Shown here piece after piece: positions 55,438 to 64,000 of a stretch of 64,000 nt of DNA (the first letter of the stretch is position 1; each line of letters opens with the position of its first letter). Under the pieces are notes generated by a model. It worked only from the letters and a program-made list of their open reading frames with translations, had not been told where the DNA came from and searched no databases. The stretch lies in contig NZ_CP108529.1 in the NCBI RefSeq assembly GCF_036002945.1, positions 186,001 through 250,000 on the forward strand, written 5' to 3'. The DNA is from Streptomyces sp. NBC_01224. GTDB lineage: Bacteria > Actinomycetota > Actinomycetes > Streptomycetales > Streptomycetaceae. The position numbers and the translations under genes are program-made.

Positions 55438-57351
55438 GTGCAGTTGACCTCAGCCGACGCCAGGGCCACGCGAGCCGCGACACCGCCCTCTCCCCCGCCA
55501 CCGCCACCGCCACCGCCCGCCGAGATCAAGTACACGGGGGAATACTCCGTGAACCCGCTCGGCGAGGTCTCATTCCGCAAGCTCTGTGCACAGCTCCCCG
55601 CAGTCCTGCGCCGCATCGCCAAGATGTCCTGGGACATCGACCGCCGGGCCGTGCTGCTGCTCCTCGCCTGCCAGCTGCTGACCGGCGTCGCCGCCGGGGT
55701 ACTGCTGGCCGCCACGGCCAGGGCCATGCGCCCCGTCCTCGGGGACTCCGCCGTTGCCGACCGCCTGCACCAAGCCCTGCCGGCTCTGTTCGTCGTAGCC
55801 GGTGCGACGGCTGTCACCCGCGGTGCGAGCGCCTTGGCCTCATACGCCGAACGGCGGATCACCCCCAGGCTCACGACCGCGACGGACACCGCACTGGTCG
55901 AGGCGGTCTGCCGCGTCGAGGCGACGGCGTACGCCGTGGACGGGTTCGCCGGACGGCAGGAAGCCGCGGAGATGGGGGTGATCCGCACACACGTCATGGT
56001 CACCGACGCCCAGCGCTTCATGTCGGCCCTGGTCAAGATGGTCACAGCCAGCGGTGTCCTTTCCGTTCTGAACCCCCTGATGCTTCCTCTGCTACTCCTC
56101 GCCGTGCTCCCGGCCGGTGTCGGGGCTGCGCTCACCGCCCGGGTCGATTACGAGATCCACTACGCGAACATCGCCGATCGCAATGTGAGGGGGATGATGC
56201 GGTGGTGGTCCACGACCCCCAAGTACGGCGACGAGGTACGCGCCAATGGGATGACGGACTATCTTCTGTACTGGTACCGGTCACTGTCCGAACGGGTCGA
56301 TGAGCGAACGCTCGCCGCGGCCCCGCGGACACTGCGCATCGCGCTGGTGTCCTCGCTCGTCGGCGGGATGTTCCTGGTCGCCACATGGGCTGCCCTCGTC
56401 TGGCTGGCCGTGACGGGCCGGGTCCCTCTCGCCGTCGCCGCCACTGCGGTCGTCGCCGTCCAGACCACGCTGGCCGCCCTGTCGCAGGTCATCATCAACG
56501 GCGCCGCCGTCTTCCATACGAGCCTCTACCTCAGCGATATGCAGGCTTTCCTCGACGACGCGGCCGAGCGGGCTCCTCAGCGCGGCGAGCTACGGGTGAG
56601 CGCACCGGTGGAGGAGATCCGGCTGGAAGAGGCCACCTATCAGTACCCGGGCAAGGACAAGCCGGCCGTCGACGGCGTCTCTCTGACCTTGCGACGCGGA
56701 GAGATCCTCGCAATCGTCGGGGTGAACGGCTCCGGCAAGAGCACCCTGACTCGCCTGATCACAGGTATCTACCTCGTCGACAAAGGCAGCGTGACCTGGA
56801 ACGGCTCGGACCTCGCCTCCGTCGATCCGGCCACGGTCTGGGCCCACACCGGGCTGGTCCCGCAGATCTTCGCGCAATGGCCGCTGCGGGTCCGGGAGAA
56901 CGTGACGCTGGGACAACCTCGCACCTTCGACGACGCACCTGTATGGGACGCGGTCGACGCCGTCGGCATGCGCGATGCCGTCGAGGACCTGCCGAACGGC
57001 CTCGACACGCTCCTCGCGAGGGAGTGGTTCGGCAGGGCCGAGCTGTCGGGGGGCCAGTGGCAGCGCCTGGCCTGCTCCAGGGCCCTGTACCGGCGCCCGC
57101 CTCTGCTGATCCTGGACGAACCCACCTCTCAGATGGACCCGCGAGGCGAGCACCAGATTTTCGAGGAGATCAAGTCCATCGCCGGCGACCGGATCACGAT
57201 CGTCGTCACGCACCGGCTGGAGAACACGAAGGTCGCCGACCACATCGTGGTGATGGAACAGGGGCGCATTACTGAGCAGGGCCGGTACAACGACCTCGCA
57301 CACGCCGGCGGCACCTTCGCCGAACTCCTCGAACTCTCGCAGGACCGATAG
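55438..57351 (+). CDS. ABC exporter, fused permease-ATPase, with polyproline N-terminus
   Basis: 637 residues from GTG 55438 (AGGAG just upstream). A run of nine or more prolines at residues 18-27 precedes the permease domain (about residues 60-340) with six helices (VLLLLACQLLTGVAAGVLLA). The ATPase has Walker A AIVGVNGSGKST, Q-loop LVPQIFAQWPLRV, signature LSGGQWQRLACSRAL (W instead of R/K), Walker B LLILDEPTSQMDP and H-loop VVTHRLE, all complete. The family exports peptides, lipids or antibiotics as a dimer. No precursor peptide or modifying gene is adjacent. Start choice is supported by the ribosome site. Confidence 0.93.
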   Translation: MQLTSADARATRAATPPSPPPPPPPPPAEIKYTGEYSVNPLGEVSFRKLCAQLPAVLRRIAKMSWDIDRRAVLLLLACQLLTGVAAGVLLAATARAMRPVLGDSAVADRLHQALPALFVVAGATAVTRGASALASYAERRITPRLTTATDTALVEAVCRVEATAYAVDGFAGRQEAAEMGVIRTHVMVTDAQRFMSALVKMVTASGVLSVLNPLMLPLLLLAVLPAGVGAALTARVDYEIHYANIADRNVRGMMRWWSTTPKYGDEVRANGMTDYLLYWYRSLSERVDERTLAAAPRTLRIALVSSLVGGMFLVATWAALVWLAVTGRVPLAVAATAVVAVQTTLAALSQVIINGAAVFHTSLYLSDMQAFLDDAAERAPQRGELRVSAPVEEIRLEEATYQYPGKDKPAVDGVSLTLRRGEILAIVGVNGSGKSTLTRLITGIYLVDKGSVTWNGSDLASVDPATVWAHTGLVPQIFAQWPLRVRENVTLGQPRTFDDAPVWDAVDAVGMRDAVEDLPNGLDTLLAREWFGRAELSGGQWQRLACSRALYRRPPLLILDEPTSQMDPRGEHQIFEEIKSIAGDRITIVVTHRLENTKVADHIVVMEQGRITEQGRYNDLAHAGGTFAELLELSQDR

Positions 57352-57832
57352 CCGGTCCCGGAGAAGGTAGTAGGAACCGAGAATCCGTGAGCAATTCCGG
57401 ATGACCACGAACACCGAATGAGCAGAATCCGCGTTTCGTGGGCAATGGACGCCGCCCGGAGGTTCCACGGGTAGCTCCTGCGGCTGGCAAGCTTCGAGGA
57501 GGCGGGACGGACCGCGTCAGCGCGATGCGTCTTGGCCACCTCGACGGTGCAAGGTAGCCAACCGATGTCGCACTCCGTCGGTTCGTAACCAGTCGTACCG
57601 GCGTCCCGGAGCTGCATTCCTTCACGAGGACCGCGAGACAACTACCATGTGCCACATTTCGATTGCCTGCGGTAAGCGAGGCGGGGACAGTGTGTGCACC
57701 GCCGACGGGTGGTCGCGCCTCGTGCAGGTTGCCCTGGAGCGGTGTACAGGACGACTCTGGAGGAGGCATCGCCTGCGGCTCGGAAAACCGGCATCAGGCT
57801 GTGCATCCGGAGACGACGGAGAGGTGCCGACC
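57352..57832. promoter_or_regulatory. Region upstream of the archease-CapA-RtcB operon
   Basis: 481 bases without a gene. The open frame of archease extends back to 57647, but its upstream part (MCHISIACGKRGGDSVCTAD) is unlike the family. The operon promoter should be here, but I could not single out -35/-10 boxes. Confidence 0.4.
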
Positions 57833-58294
57833 GTGGACGGTCGGGAACCTGTGGGAAAGCGGCCCGGCGCGAGTGGACACCGGGCTGTGCCACACACCGC
57901 GGACATGCGGGTGGAAGCATGGTCGCCGACCGCCGAGGGGTGCATCGACGAGGCGGTACACGCGGTGCTGGAGGGCTTCGCCGACACGTCCGGGGCCGCG
58001 GTTGTCGGTGAACGCGAATACGTGGTCACGGCGGAGTCCGACGAGGATCTACTGGTGTCCGTCCTGGAGGAGGTCGTTTACCGGATGGATGCCGACGGTG
58101 AGATCCCGCTCACTGTTGAGGTGGGGGCGATCCAGTCAGCGGGGGACGGTCGGGGCCTGTCGGTCCGCTTCCGGATGGCCGACGCCGGCACCGCCGTGCC
58201 GATCGGTGCGGTGCCGAAGGCCGTGTCGCTGCACGACCTGCAACTGCGTGGCGGCCCTGGCGGCTGGACCTGCCGGGTGACCCTCGATGTCTGA
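57833..58294 (+). CDS. Archease, RtcB ligase cofactor
   Basis: 153 residues from GTG 57833 (VDGREPVGKRPGASGHRAVP). The archease fold: HTADMRVEAWSPTAEGCIDE with the metal-binding Asp, LLVSVLEEVVYRMDADGEIP (core), and LHDLQLRGGPGGWTCRVTLD V with the terminal Asp. Archease speeds GTP-dependent activation of RtcB and allows multiple turnover. RtcB is two genes downstream in the same operon, so the functional link is firm. The start at 57824 (VPTVDG) is also possible. Confidence 0.92.
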   Translation: MDGREPVGKRPGASGHRAVPHTADMRVEAWSPTAEGCIDEAVHAVLEGFADTSGAAVVGEREYVVTAESDEDLLVSVLEEVVYRMDADGEIPLTVEVGAIQSAGDGRGLSVRFRMADAGTAVPIGAVPKAVSLHDLQLRGGPGGWTCRVTLDV

Positions 58295-58320
58295 GTGCAG
58301 GGTGGGGAAGGGACAGGATC

Positions 58321-59304
58321 ATGACGCTGACGGTGGCACTGGCAGGCGACACCATGCTCGGGCGCAGCGTCGCCGAGGAGCTGCGCCGCTCGCCGGTGCC
58401 GGGGACGCTGGTCTCCACAGGGGTCAGGAAGGCGCTCGCTGAGGCGGACCTGTTCGTGCTCAACCTGGAGTGCTGTGTCTCCGACCGCGGGCAGCGCTGG
58501 CCCGACCCGCGAAAGGCTTTCTTCTTCCGCGCTCCCTCTGCCGCCGCGAAGGTGCTCGCCGAACTGGGGGTGAGCTGTGTGACGCTCGCCAACAACCACG
58601 CCCTGGACTACGGGTTCGACGCCATGGCCGACACCCGCACCCTGCTGACCGGGGCGGGCGTCCACGCGGTCGGCGCCGGGTCGGACGTACACGCAGCCCG
58701 GGAGTTCGCGGTGCTGGAGGCGGGCGGCGTGCGGCTGGCGGTGGTGGGCGTCACGGACCACCCGGAGGAGTACGCGGCCGGGTCGGACAGTCCCGGTGTG
58801 GCCTGGGCCGATCTCCACGGCGGAGTGCCCGGCTGGCTGACGGAGTCGGTGAGCCGGGCCGCCGCGGCGGCGGATGTCGTACTGGTCACTCCGCACTGGG
58901 GTCCCAACATGACCTCCCGGCCACCGCGCCACGTCTCGGCCGCGGCCCCGGAGCTGCTGACGGCGGGAGCGACCCTGGTCGCCGGGCACTCCGCCCATGT
59001 CTTCCACGGGATCGCCGACCGGATCCTCTACGACCTGGGCGACTTCGTCGACGACTACGCCATCGATCCGGTCCTGCGCAACGACCTGGGGCTCCTCTTC
59101 CTGGTGACCCTGGACGGCCCGAATGCCGCGCACCTGGTTCCCGTCCGGGTGGAGGCGATGCCGCTGGCCCTGGACTACTGCCACACCCGCCTGGCGCGCG
59201 GCGAGGACCGGGAGTGGATCCGCGAGCGGCTCACCACCGCCTGCGCCGAGTTCGGCACCGCCGTCGCCGATCGGAACGGACGGCTGACGGTCGACTGGAG
59301 GTGA
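58321..59304 (+). CDS. CapA-family (PGA_cap) metallophosphatase-fold protein
   Basis: 327 residues. Metal-binding motifs typical of the CapA/PgsA family occur: [11 protein letters not shown] near the start (GD), [12 protein letters not shown] (NxE), [11 protein letters not shown] (NNH) and [24 protein letters not shown] (GHSAH). No signal peptide, so it is cytoplasmic, unlike capsule-synthesis members. It sits between archease (27 bases) and RtcB (start overlaps the stop region). The context suggests trimming or removing an RNA-end phosphate, but that is inference. Family name would be misleading. Confidence 0.9.
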   Translation: MTLTVALAGDTMLGRSVAEELRRSPVPGTLVSTGVRKALAEADLFVLNLECCVSDRGQRWPDPRKAFFFRAPSAAAKVLAELGVSCVTLANNHALDYGFDAMADTRTLLTGAGVHAVGAGSDVHAAREFAVLEAGGVRLAVVGVTDHPEEYAAGSDSPGVAWADLHGGVPGWLTESVSRAAAAADVVLVTPHWGPNMTSRPPRHVSAAAPELLTAGATLVAGHSAHVFHGIADRILYDLGDFVDDYAIDPVLRNDLGLLFLVTLDGPNAAHLVPVRVEAMPLALDYCHTRLARGEDREWIRERLTTACAEFGTAVADRNGRLTVDWR

Positions 59305-59309
59305 GGGAC

Positions 59310-60737
59310 GTGGACATCACACTGGTGGAGAAGAGTCCGTACCGCTTCCGTATCGAGCAGCGGGAGCCGATGCGCGTACCCGGGGTGGTGTTCGCCTCGC
59401 GGGCGCTGCTGCCGCAGGCGGCTGGGGACAAGGCAATGGAGCAGGTGGCGAACGTGGCGACGCTGCCCGGCATCGTCCGTGCCTCCTTCGCCATGCCCGA
59501 CGTCCACTGGGGCTACGGCTTCCCGATCGGCGGGGTGGCCGCCACCGACATTTCCCGCGGCGGGGTCATCTCGCCAGGCGGCGTCGGGTTCGACATCTCC
59601 TGCGGCGTACGGCTGCTGGCCGCCGATATCGACCGCGAGTCGCTGGGCCACGACCGGATGCGGAGGCTGATGGACATCCTCGACAGCACCATCCCGCGCG
59701 GCATGGGGCGTGGCGGCCTGTGGAAGCTGTCGGGGGCCGGTGAGATGGACGAGCTGCTGGTCGGTGGCGCTCGGTACGCGGTCGAGCACGGGCACGGTGT
59801 GCCGCGCGACCTCGCGCGCTGCGAGGACTACGGCGTCCTGGACGGCGCGGCCCCGGGGCAGGTGAGCACGCGCGCCGTCGAGCGCGGCCTCCACCAGGTG
59901 GGAAGCCTCGGCTCGGGCAACCACTTCCTGGAGGTCCAGGCGGTCGATCAGATCTTCGACGAGGCCACCGCGGCGGCCTTCGGACTGCAGGTGGGCCAGG
60001 TGTGCGTCATGATCCACTGCGGCTCGCGCGGCTTGGGACACCAGGTGTGCACCGACCACGTCCGCGTGATGGACCAGGAACTGCACCGGCACCGCATACA
60101 GGTCCCGGACCGGCAGCTGGCCTGCACGCCGGTCGACTCGCCCCGGGGCCACGCCTACCTGGGGGCGATGGCGGCGGCCGCCAACTACGGCCGGGCCAAC
60201 CGCCAGCTGCTGTCCGAAGCCACCCGCCACGCCTTCACCACAGCTGCGGGAGTCGGTCTGGAGCTGGTCTACGACATCTCGCACAACACGGCCAAACTCG
60301 AGACCCACAAAGTGGACGGTGTGGCACGTCCACTGTGCGTCCACCGCAAGGGCGCGACGCGGGCGCTGCCGCCCGGCGACCCGAGCCTGCCGGAGGACCT
60401 CGTCCGGGCGGGTCAGCCGGTACTGGTCCCCGGGACGATGGGCACTGCCTCGTACGTGATGGTCGGCCTGCCCGGTAACGACGCCTTCCACTCCGCCTGC
60501 CACGGCGCCGGCCGGGTCTGGAGCCGCCATCACGCGCTGCGCATGGTCCGTGGGGAGCAGCTTCGCGGCGAGCTGGAGGCCCGAGGCATCGCCGTGCGCC
60601 CCTCCTCGTGGCGTGGTCTCGCCGAGGAGGCGCCGGAGGCGTACAAGGACGTCGACGCGGTCGCCGCCGTCACCGAGGGCGCCGGACTCGCCCGGCTGGT
60701 CGCACGTCTGGTGCCGCTGGGCGTCGTCAAGGGATGA
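59310..60737 (+). CDS. rtcB: RtcB, tRNA-splicing / RNA 3'-phosphate ligase
   Basis: 475 residues. The GTP/Mn-dependent ligase joins 2',3'-cyclic or 3'-phosphate RNA ends to 5'-OH ends. Family motifs in order: [35 protein letters not shown] (metal Cys and Asp), [50 protein letters not shown] (guanylate His region), and [12 protein letters not shown]. All are intact. GTG 59310 has GGAGG eight bases upstream. Directly after CapA and archease. The organism also has the RNA ligase at 27747. It likely repairs RNA cut by ribonuclease toxins. Confidence 0.96.
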   Translation: MDITLVEKSPYRFRIEQREPMRVPGVVFASRALLPQAAGDKAMEQVANVATLPGIVRASFAMPDVHWGYGFPIGGVAATDISRGGVISPGGVGFDISCGVRLLAADIDRESLGHDRMRRLMDILDSTIPRGMGRGGLWKLSGAGEMDELLVGGARYAVEHGHGVPRDLARCEDYGVLDGAAPGQVSTRAVERGLHQVGSLGSGNHFLEVQAVDQIFDEATAAAFGLQVGQVCVMIHCGSRGLGHQVCTDHVRVMDQELHRHRIQVPDRQLACTPVDSPRGHAYLGAMAAAANYGRANRQLLSEATRHAFTTAAGVGLELVYDISHNTAKLETHKVDGVARPLCVHRKGATRALPPGDPSLPEDLVRAGQPVLVPGTMGTASYVMVGLPGNDAFHSACHGAGRVWSRHHALRMVRGEQLRGELEARGIAVRPSSWRGLAEEAPEAYKDVDAVAAVTEGAGLARLVARLVPLGVVKG

Positions 60738-61091
60738 GCCGGTGCGGAGCGCGCGAGAGGGGCGCAGCTTCCTGGAGGGCCTGGTCAGTGAGGGGTGCGC
60801 GCTGCCGGTGTCCGCGGGAGTCGCTCCGCCGCGCTCCCGCGCGATTCGGCGGCAGTACGCGGACTTGCCGGAGCTTCGCGCATGCTCCGACCAGGTGGGC
60901 TCCCGCGCCTCGGCGGAACGCGAGTAGCGTGGAGCCTAGGTGCAGGGTCGGGAAGAAATCCGGTCGAATACCGAGGGCAGGGATGACAGGTTACCGTCCT
61001 GCAGTTTTCTGACATCGTCGGGCAAAAGGGCCCATCTTCTTGAGGTCATCGAGCAACCGCACGTAGACGCAGCAACCTGGGAGGAGCGGCT
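60738..61091. other. Intergenic, RtcB to hydrolase
   Basis: 354 bases. No gene supported; a plus-strand reading (GRSFLEGLVSEGCALPVSAG) is short and unrecognised. GGAGGAG before ATG 61092 provides a ribosome site. Whether the hydrolase shares the RtcB mRNA is open. Confidence 0.4.
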
Positions 61092-61751
61092 ATGGCGGCC
61101 GCGGATCCGGAAGTGGTCGTGCACGCCGGACCGGTCCGGCTCCACGGGCAACTGTCTGTCCCCGAAGGAGCCACGAGTGTGGTCGTGTTCGCCCACGGCA
61201 GCGGCAGCAGTCGGCACAGCCCGCGCAACCGCTTCGTCTCGACCTCGCTGAACAGGGTCGGCCTGGCCACGCTGCTGTTCGACCTTCTCACGGCGGAGGA
61301 AGAACTGGACCGCGCTCATGTCTTCGACACCGCTTTGCTGGCCCGCCGCTTGGCCGACGCCACCCGCTGGTTGCTCGAGCAGTCCGAGACCCATGGCCTC
61401 TCGGTCGGCTACTTCGGCGCCAGTACCGGCGCAGCCGCCGCATTGTGGGCGGCCGCGGAGCCGGACTCCCCGGCCGTGGCGGTCGTCTCGCGCGGCGGCA
61501 GGCCCGATCTGGCCGGGCCCCGCCTGCCGGCGGTGACCGCGCCCACGCTGCTCATCGTCGGAGGCGATGACGAGGTGGTGCTGGGCCTCAACCGCCAGGC
61601 CCAGGCGCTGATGCGCTGCGAGAGCCGACTGGCCGTGGTCCCCGGCGCGACTCATCTGTTCGAGGAGCCCGGTGCTCTGGGGAAGGTGGCGGAGCTGGCC
61701 GGCGAGTGGTTCGCCGACCACCTGGCTCGTCGGACGGGACCAGGCGGCTGA
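61092..61751 (+). CDS. Alpha/beta hydrolase, dienelactone hydrolase-like
   Basis: 219 residues. LSVPEGATSVVVFAHGSGSS gives strand and oxyanion turn; GLSVGYFGASTGAAAALWAA carries the nucleophile Ser (G-x-S-T-G), LLIVGGDDEVVLGL the Asp, and VVPGATHLFEEPGAL the His. Actinomycete proteins of this type are often next to or fused with phosphoribosyltransferases in stress loci. Here it follows the RNA-repair genes, without a known tie. Confidence 0.88.
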   Translation: MAAADPEVVVHAGPVRLHGQLSVPEGATSVVVFAHGSGSSRHSPRNRFVSTSLNRVGLATLLFDLLTAEEELDRAHVFDTALLARRLADATRWLLEQSETHGLSVGYFGASTGAAAALWAAAEPDSPAVAVVSRGGRPDLAGPRLPAVTAPTLLIVGGDDEVVLGLNRQAQALMRCESRLAVVPGATHLFEEPGALGKVAELAGEWFADHLARRTGPGG

Positions 61752-61951
61752 GCGCCGGCCCCGGTTGCGAGGCCCTCGAAGATGCGGAACGAGGCCATCT
61801 ATGCAACCCGCTTGTCTACGCGCATCATTAGGTTGGTTCGCTCGCACAACCATCCCCGGTCGCACGACGGCCATCCCCGCTTCACATGTGTCTGTCGACG
61901 GCCGGTCCAATTCTTGTCATGCACTTGTCACTTCCCGGGAGGGGCAACACG

Positions 61952-62374
61952 ATGGCTTGCGGATCAACCAGCCTGTGGGCCGGTGAAACCAGCTGGTTCT
62001 GCTGCGGCAACGCCTGGGGGCCATGCTCCAGTGCCGGCGGCGGCGCCTGCGGCAACTGCCAGTCCAGCGCACACCACGGCGCGTGGCCCAACGCCTCACA
62101 GGCGTGCTGGAACATCACCCGGCCCGACCTCTGTGGCGAGAACATCCCCAGACGCGGCTGCGGTGCGGTGATGAACGTCAAGCACCAGTGCTCCGGCGCG
62201 ACAGTGTGCATCACGATCACCGACTGCGGCCCACGCACCAAGGACTGGTGCGGCGAGGCGACTTGCTGCAACGGCACCTGCCGCACCAACCGGGTCCTCG
62301 ACCTGACCCCGGCCGCCTTCTCGGCGATCGGCAACCTGAGCTCGGGCAAGCTGCCGGTCTACATCTACGAGTGA
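61952..62374 (+). CDS. Cysteine-rich double-psi beta-barrel (RlpA/expansin-like) protein
   Basis: 140 residues from ATG 61952 (GGGAGG upstream) with sixteen cysteines, including FCCGNAWGPC, GACGNC, ATCCNGTC. The C-terminal part fits a double-psi barrel: VCITITDCGPRTKDWCGE then LDLTPAAFSAIGNLSSGKLP V, with the TDCGP and DLTPAAF motifs of RlpA/expansin-type proteins. No signal peptide is visible even if the start is moved to 61886. The next gene begins 11 bases later. The cysteine pattern suggests eight disulfides and hence an extracellular site, which conflicts with the missing signal. Confidence 0.8.
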   Translation: MACGSTSLWAGETSWFCCGNAWGPCSSAGGGACGNCQSSAHHGAWPNASQACWNITRPDLCGENIPRRGCGAVMNVKHQCSGATVCITITDCGPRTKDWCGEATCCNGTCRTNRVLDLTPAAFSAIGNLSSGKLPVYIYE

Positions 62375-62385
62375 GGAGGACCGAC

Positions 62386-63000
62386 ATGACCGTACGACAC
62401 GACCGGGCCGACGGGATGCGCCGCCGGCACTTCCTCACCAATGCCGCCCTCGGCGGCGCGACCATCATCGGCGCGACCGCGCTCGGCGGCCTCGATGCCG
62501 AGGCCGCCTTCGCCGCGGAACCCTCCCTAGACCCCGCGATAGCCAAGTCCACCTTCGTGGAGGGCCGCATCACGGGCATGACCGGCAGCATCCTGGAGGT
62601 GGCCGGATCCAATGGCGGCCATTCCCGGGTGCAGATGACCAACGTCACCAGCGTGTGGAAAGTGCGCGCCACCACGGCCGAAGTGATCGAGGTGGGCGAC
62701 GGGCTCTACGCACGCGGCGTCAAGATGCCCGACGGCACCGTGGCCGCCGACGCGGTGTGGGTGAACATCGTGAATCTGGACACACAGATCCGCGGCATCG
62801 CGAAGAACCGGCTGCACCTCGCCCACGGGCAGCACGAACTGGTCGGCCACGTCGCCCCGGACGCCAGCGCCTCCTACGCGGGCCGCGCGCTGACGTCCGA
62901 CCTGTCGCGGCTGCGCATCGGGCAGAGCGCCCAGGTGCTCGGTGCCTGGCGGCCGTCCGACAACTCCGTGGACGTCGTCCGCATCTCCGTCGGGCACTGA
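62386..63000 (+). CDS. Tat-exported DUF5666-like beta-rich protein
   Basis: 204 residues. A twin-arginine signal RRRHFLTNAALGGATIIGAT at 12-31 and AFAAEP cleavage region. The mature part has repeated OB-like strands: FVEGRITGMTGSILEVAGSN, VEVGDGLYARGVKMPDGTVA, ADAVWVNIVNLDTQIRGIAK, and LRIGQSAQVLGAWRPSDNSV. The pattern recalls DUF5666. GAGGAGG overlaps the preceding stop. It may bind the cysteine-rich protein and bring it through the Tat system as a folded complex; that is a hypothesis. Confidence 0.85.
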   Translation: MTVRHDRADGMRRRHFLTNAALGGATIIGATALGGLDAEAAFAAEPSLDPAIAKSTFVEGRITGMTGSILEVAGSNGGHSRVQMTNVTSVWKVRATTAEVIEVGDGLYARGVKMPDGTVAADAVWVNIVNLDTQIRGIAKNRLHLAHGQHELVGHVAPDASASYAGRALTSDLSRLRIGQSAQVLGAWRPSDNSVDVVRISVGH

Positions 63001-63031
63001 CGCAGGTCCAAGGACACAGAGAGAGGAACAG

Positions 63032-63934
63032 ATGCTGTCACTGACAACGAGCCTCGCCCCGCTGGTCCTCGCGGGCCTGCTCGGGTGGACCGGAGCGGTC
63101 AAGGTGTTCAGCCGGGGCACCGCGCAACAGGCGCCGAAGACGGCGCTGGCCCGCATGCTGCGCAGCAGTGACCGGGCCACGACGGTGCTGCGCGCGACCG
63201 GCGCAGGTGAACTCCTGATCGCCGCAGGTCTGCTGGTGGTCCCGGCGAACCCGGTGCCGGGGGCCGCCGCCGCGGTCCTCGGAGCGGGCTTCCTCGGCTA
63301 CCTCGGCTACGGCCGGGCCGTGGCACCGGAGTCCTCCTGCGGCTGCTCGGCAAGTGAGGACACTCCCATCACCTGGCGGGCGTTCGCGCGAGCGGCGCTC
63401 GTGCTCATCGGCGGGGCCACGGTGGCGGTGGCACAGGGCACCTGGTGGCCGGCCGTCTCCGAGCGGCCTGCCGGTGCCCTCGTCCTCCTGGCCGGGGCGG
63501 CGGCGGTTCTCGTCGCCCTCTCGGCCGACCTCGACCGGTGGTGGCTGCTGCCACTGCGCCGGACGAGACTGCGTGTCTTCGGCCACCCGCTCCTCGGCAC
63601 CGCCGACGGGAACCCGGTGCCGGTCGCGGCGAGCGTCGAACTCCTGGAGAACTCCCTGGCCTGGCAGGCCGCCGCGCCAGTGGTCCGGTCTGCCTTGCTG
63701 GACCACTGGGAGGACGACGGCTGGCGCATTCTCCAGTACTCGGGTGTGTACGGGGACCGTGAGAACGCGCGCCCGGTCGCGGTGGTGTTCGCACTCGACG
63801 CCACGGCCGGCCGCGACACCGGTGGTGCCCCGGTCGTCCGTGTCAGTTATGTCGACGCGGACAGCGGGGAAGCGGTGGCCGTGGACGAACTCAACGCGGT
63901 GCCGTCGCGGAGGATCCTACCGATGGCGGGCTGA
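63032..63934 (+). CDS. MauE/DoxX-like membrane protein
   Basis: 300 residues from ATG 63032 after GAGAGGA. Four N-terminal helices: LAPLVLAGLLGWTGAVKVFS, ATGAGELLIAAGLLVV, AVLGAGFLGYLGYGRAV and ALVLIGGATVAVAQ, with the conserved CGC (SSCGCSASED) before the last. This matches MauE, the DsbB/VKOR-like helper in methylamine dehydrogenase disulfide formation. A fifth/sixth helix (LVLLAGAAAVLVALSADL) and a 130-residue soluble domain follow. It may supply disulfides for the cysteine-rich protein in the same operon. Confidence 0.85.
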   Translation: MLSLTTSLAPLVLAGLLGWTGAVKVFSRGTAQQAPKTALARMLRSSDRATTVLRATGAGELLIAAGLLVVPANPVPGAAAAVLGAGFLGYLGYGRAVAPESSCGCSASEDTPITWRAFARAALVLIGGATVAVAQGTWWPAVSERPAGALVLLAGAAAVLVALSADLDRWWLLPLRRTRLRVFGHPLLGTADGNPVPVAASVELLENSLAWQAAAPVVRSALLDHWEDDGWRILQYSGVYGDRENARPVAVVFALDATAGRDTGGAPVVRVSYVDADSGEAVAVDELNAVPSRRILPMAG

Positions 63935-64000
63935 CGCCACGGACGGATACCTCGGCCCGCCACGGGCTGAGGAGCGCAGCAGGGCCGGTCCCGCGACAGC

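Overview
The window looks like an accessory, probably chromosome-arm, segment of a Streptomyces-type actinomycete. The evidence is very high GC, GTG as well as ATG starts, Tat and lipobox signals, large subtilisin-like exoproteases, CGNR, TetR and AfsR-type regulators, and several IS families with many decayed genes. No rRNA, tRNA or rRNA-like sequence was seen. All assignments come from reading motifs by eye; no database search was run.

Layout. (1) 1-4.43 kb: a minus-strand operon, tightly coupled by short overlaps. It holds a ten-helix-type membrane transporter fused to a low-molecular-weight phosphatase, a 127-residue orphan, a plant-like dehydroquinate dehydratase/shikimate dehydrogenase fusion whose dehydratase Schiff-base lysine seems to be missing, two small paralogous orphans, and the start of an acyl-CoA dehydrogenase. 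(2) 4.9-6.8 kb: a coupled operon for a cupredoxin lipoprotein, a Tat-exported metallophosphoesterase and a four-helix membrane protein. (3) 7-19.5 kb: an IS-rich zone with two IS1380-type elements (target duplications CTTAG and TTAA), one IS701-type element, IS701 and ISL3 remnants, a broken transaldolase overlapping an FAD-dependent ferredoxin reductase, a GNAT acetyltransferase, a uronate-dehydrogenase-like enzyme and orphans. (4) 20-23 kb: a leaderless TetR gene under a perfect palindrome, a 14-helix drug exporter and a second, frameshifted TetR gene. (5) 23.3-29.8 kb: Nudix hydrolase, an HTH protein divergent from an alpha/beta hydrolase across two nested palindromes, a TIM-barrel protein, an RNA ligase, and a decayed TadE-like/membrane pair. 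(6) 30-39 kb: two giant paralogous secreted subtilases with a two-HTH regulator between them and strong hairpins after both. (7) 39-55 kb: a gene graveyard with a complete IS3 element, IS5/IS630 fragments, decayed MOSC-ferredoxin, NhaA/thioredoxin, MFS and AfsR-like genes, and a few live genes (DUF4232, DUF1963, CGNR regulator, haloalkane-dehalogenase-like hydrolase, secreted SH3 protein). (8) 55.4-64 kb: an intact ABC exporter, an archease-CapA-RtcB RNA-repair operon followed by a small hydrolase, and a three-gene set encoding a 16-cysteine double-psi barrel protein, a Tat-exported protein and a MauE-like membrane protein.

Most worth follow-up are the first operon (transporter-phosphatase fusion, degenerate dehydratase, three orphan proteins), the archease/CapA/RtcB unit, and the cysteine-rich/Tat/MauE unit. 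Each combines recognisable enzymes with uncharacterised partners in conserved-looking, tightly spaced transcription units.
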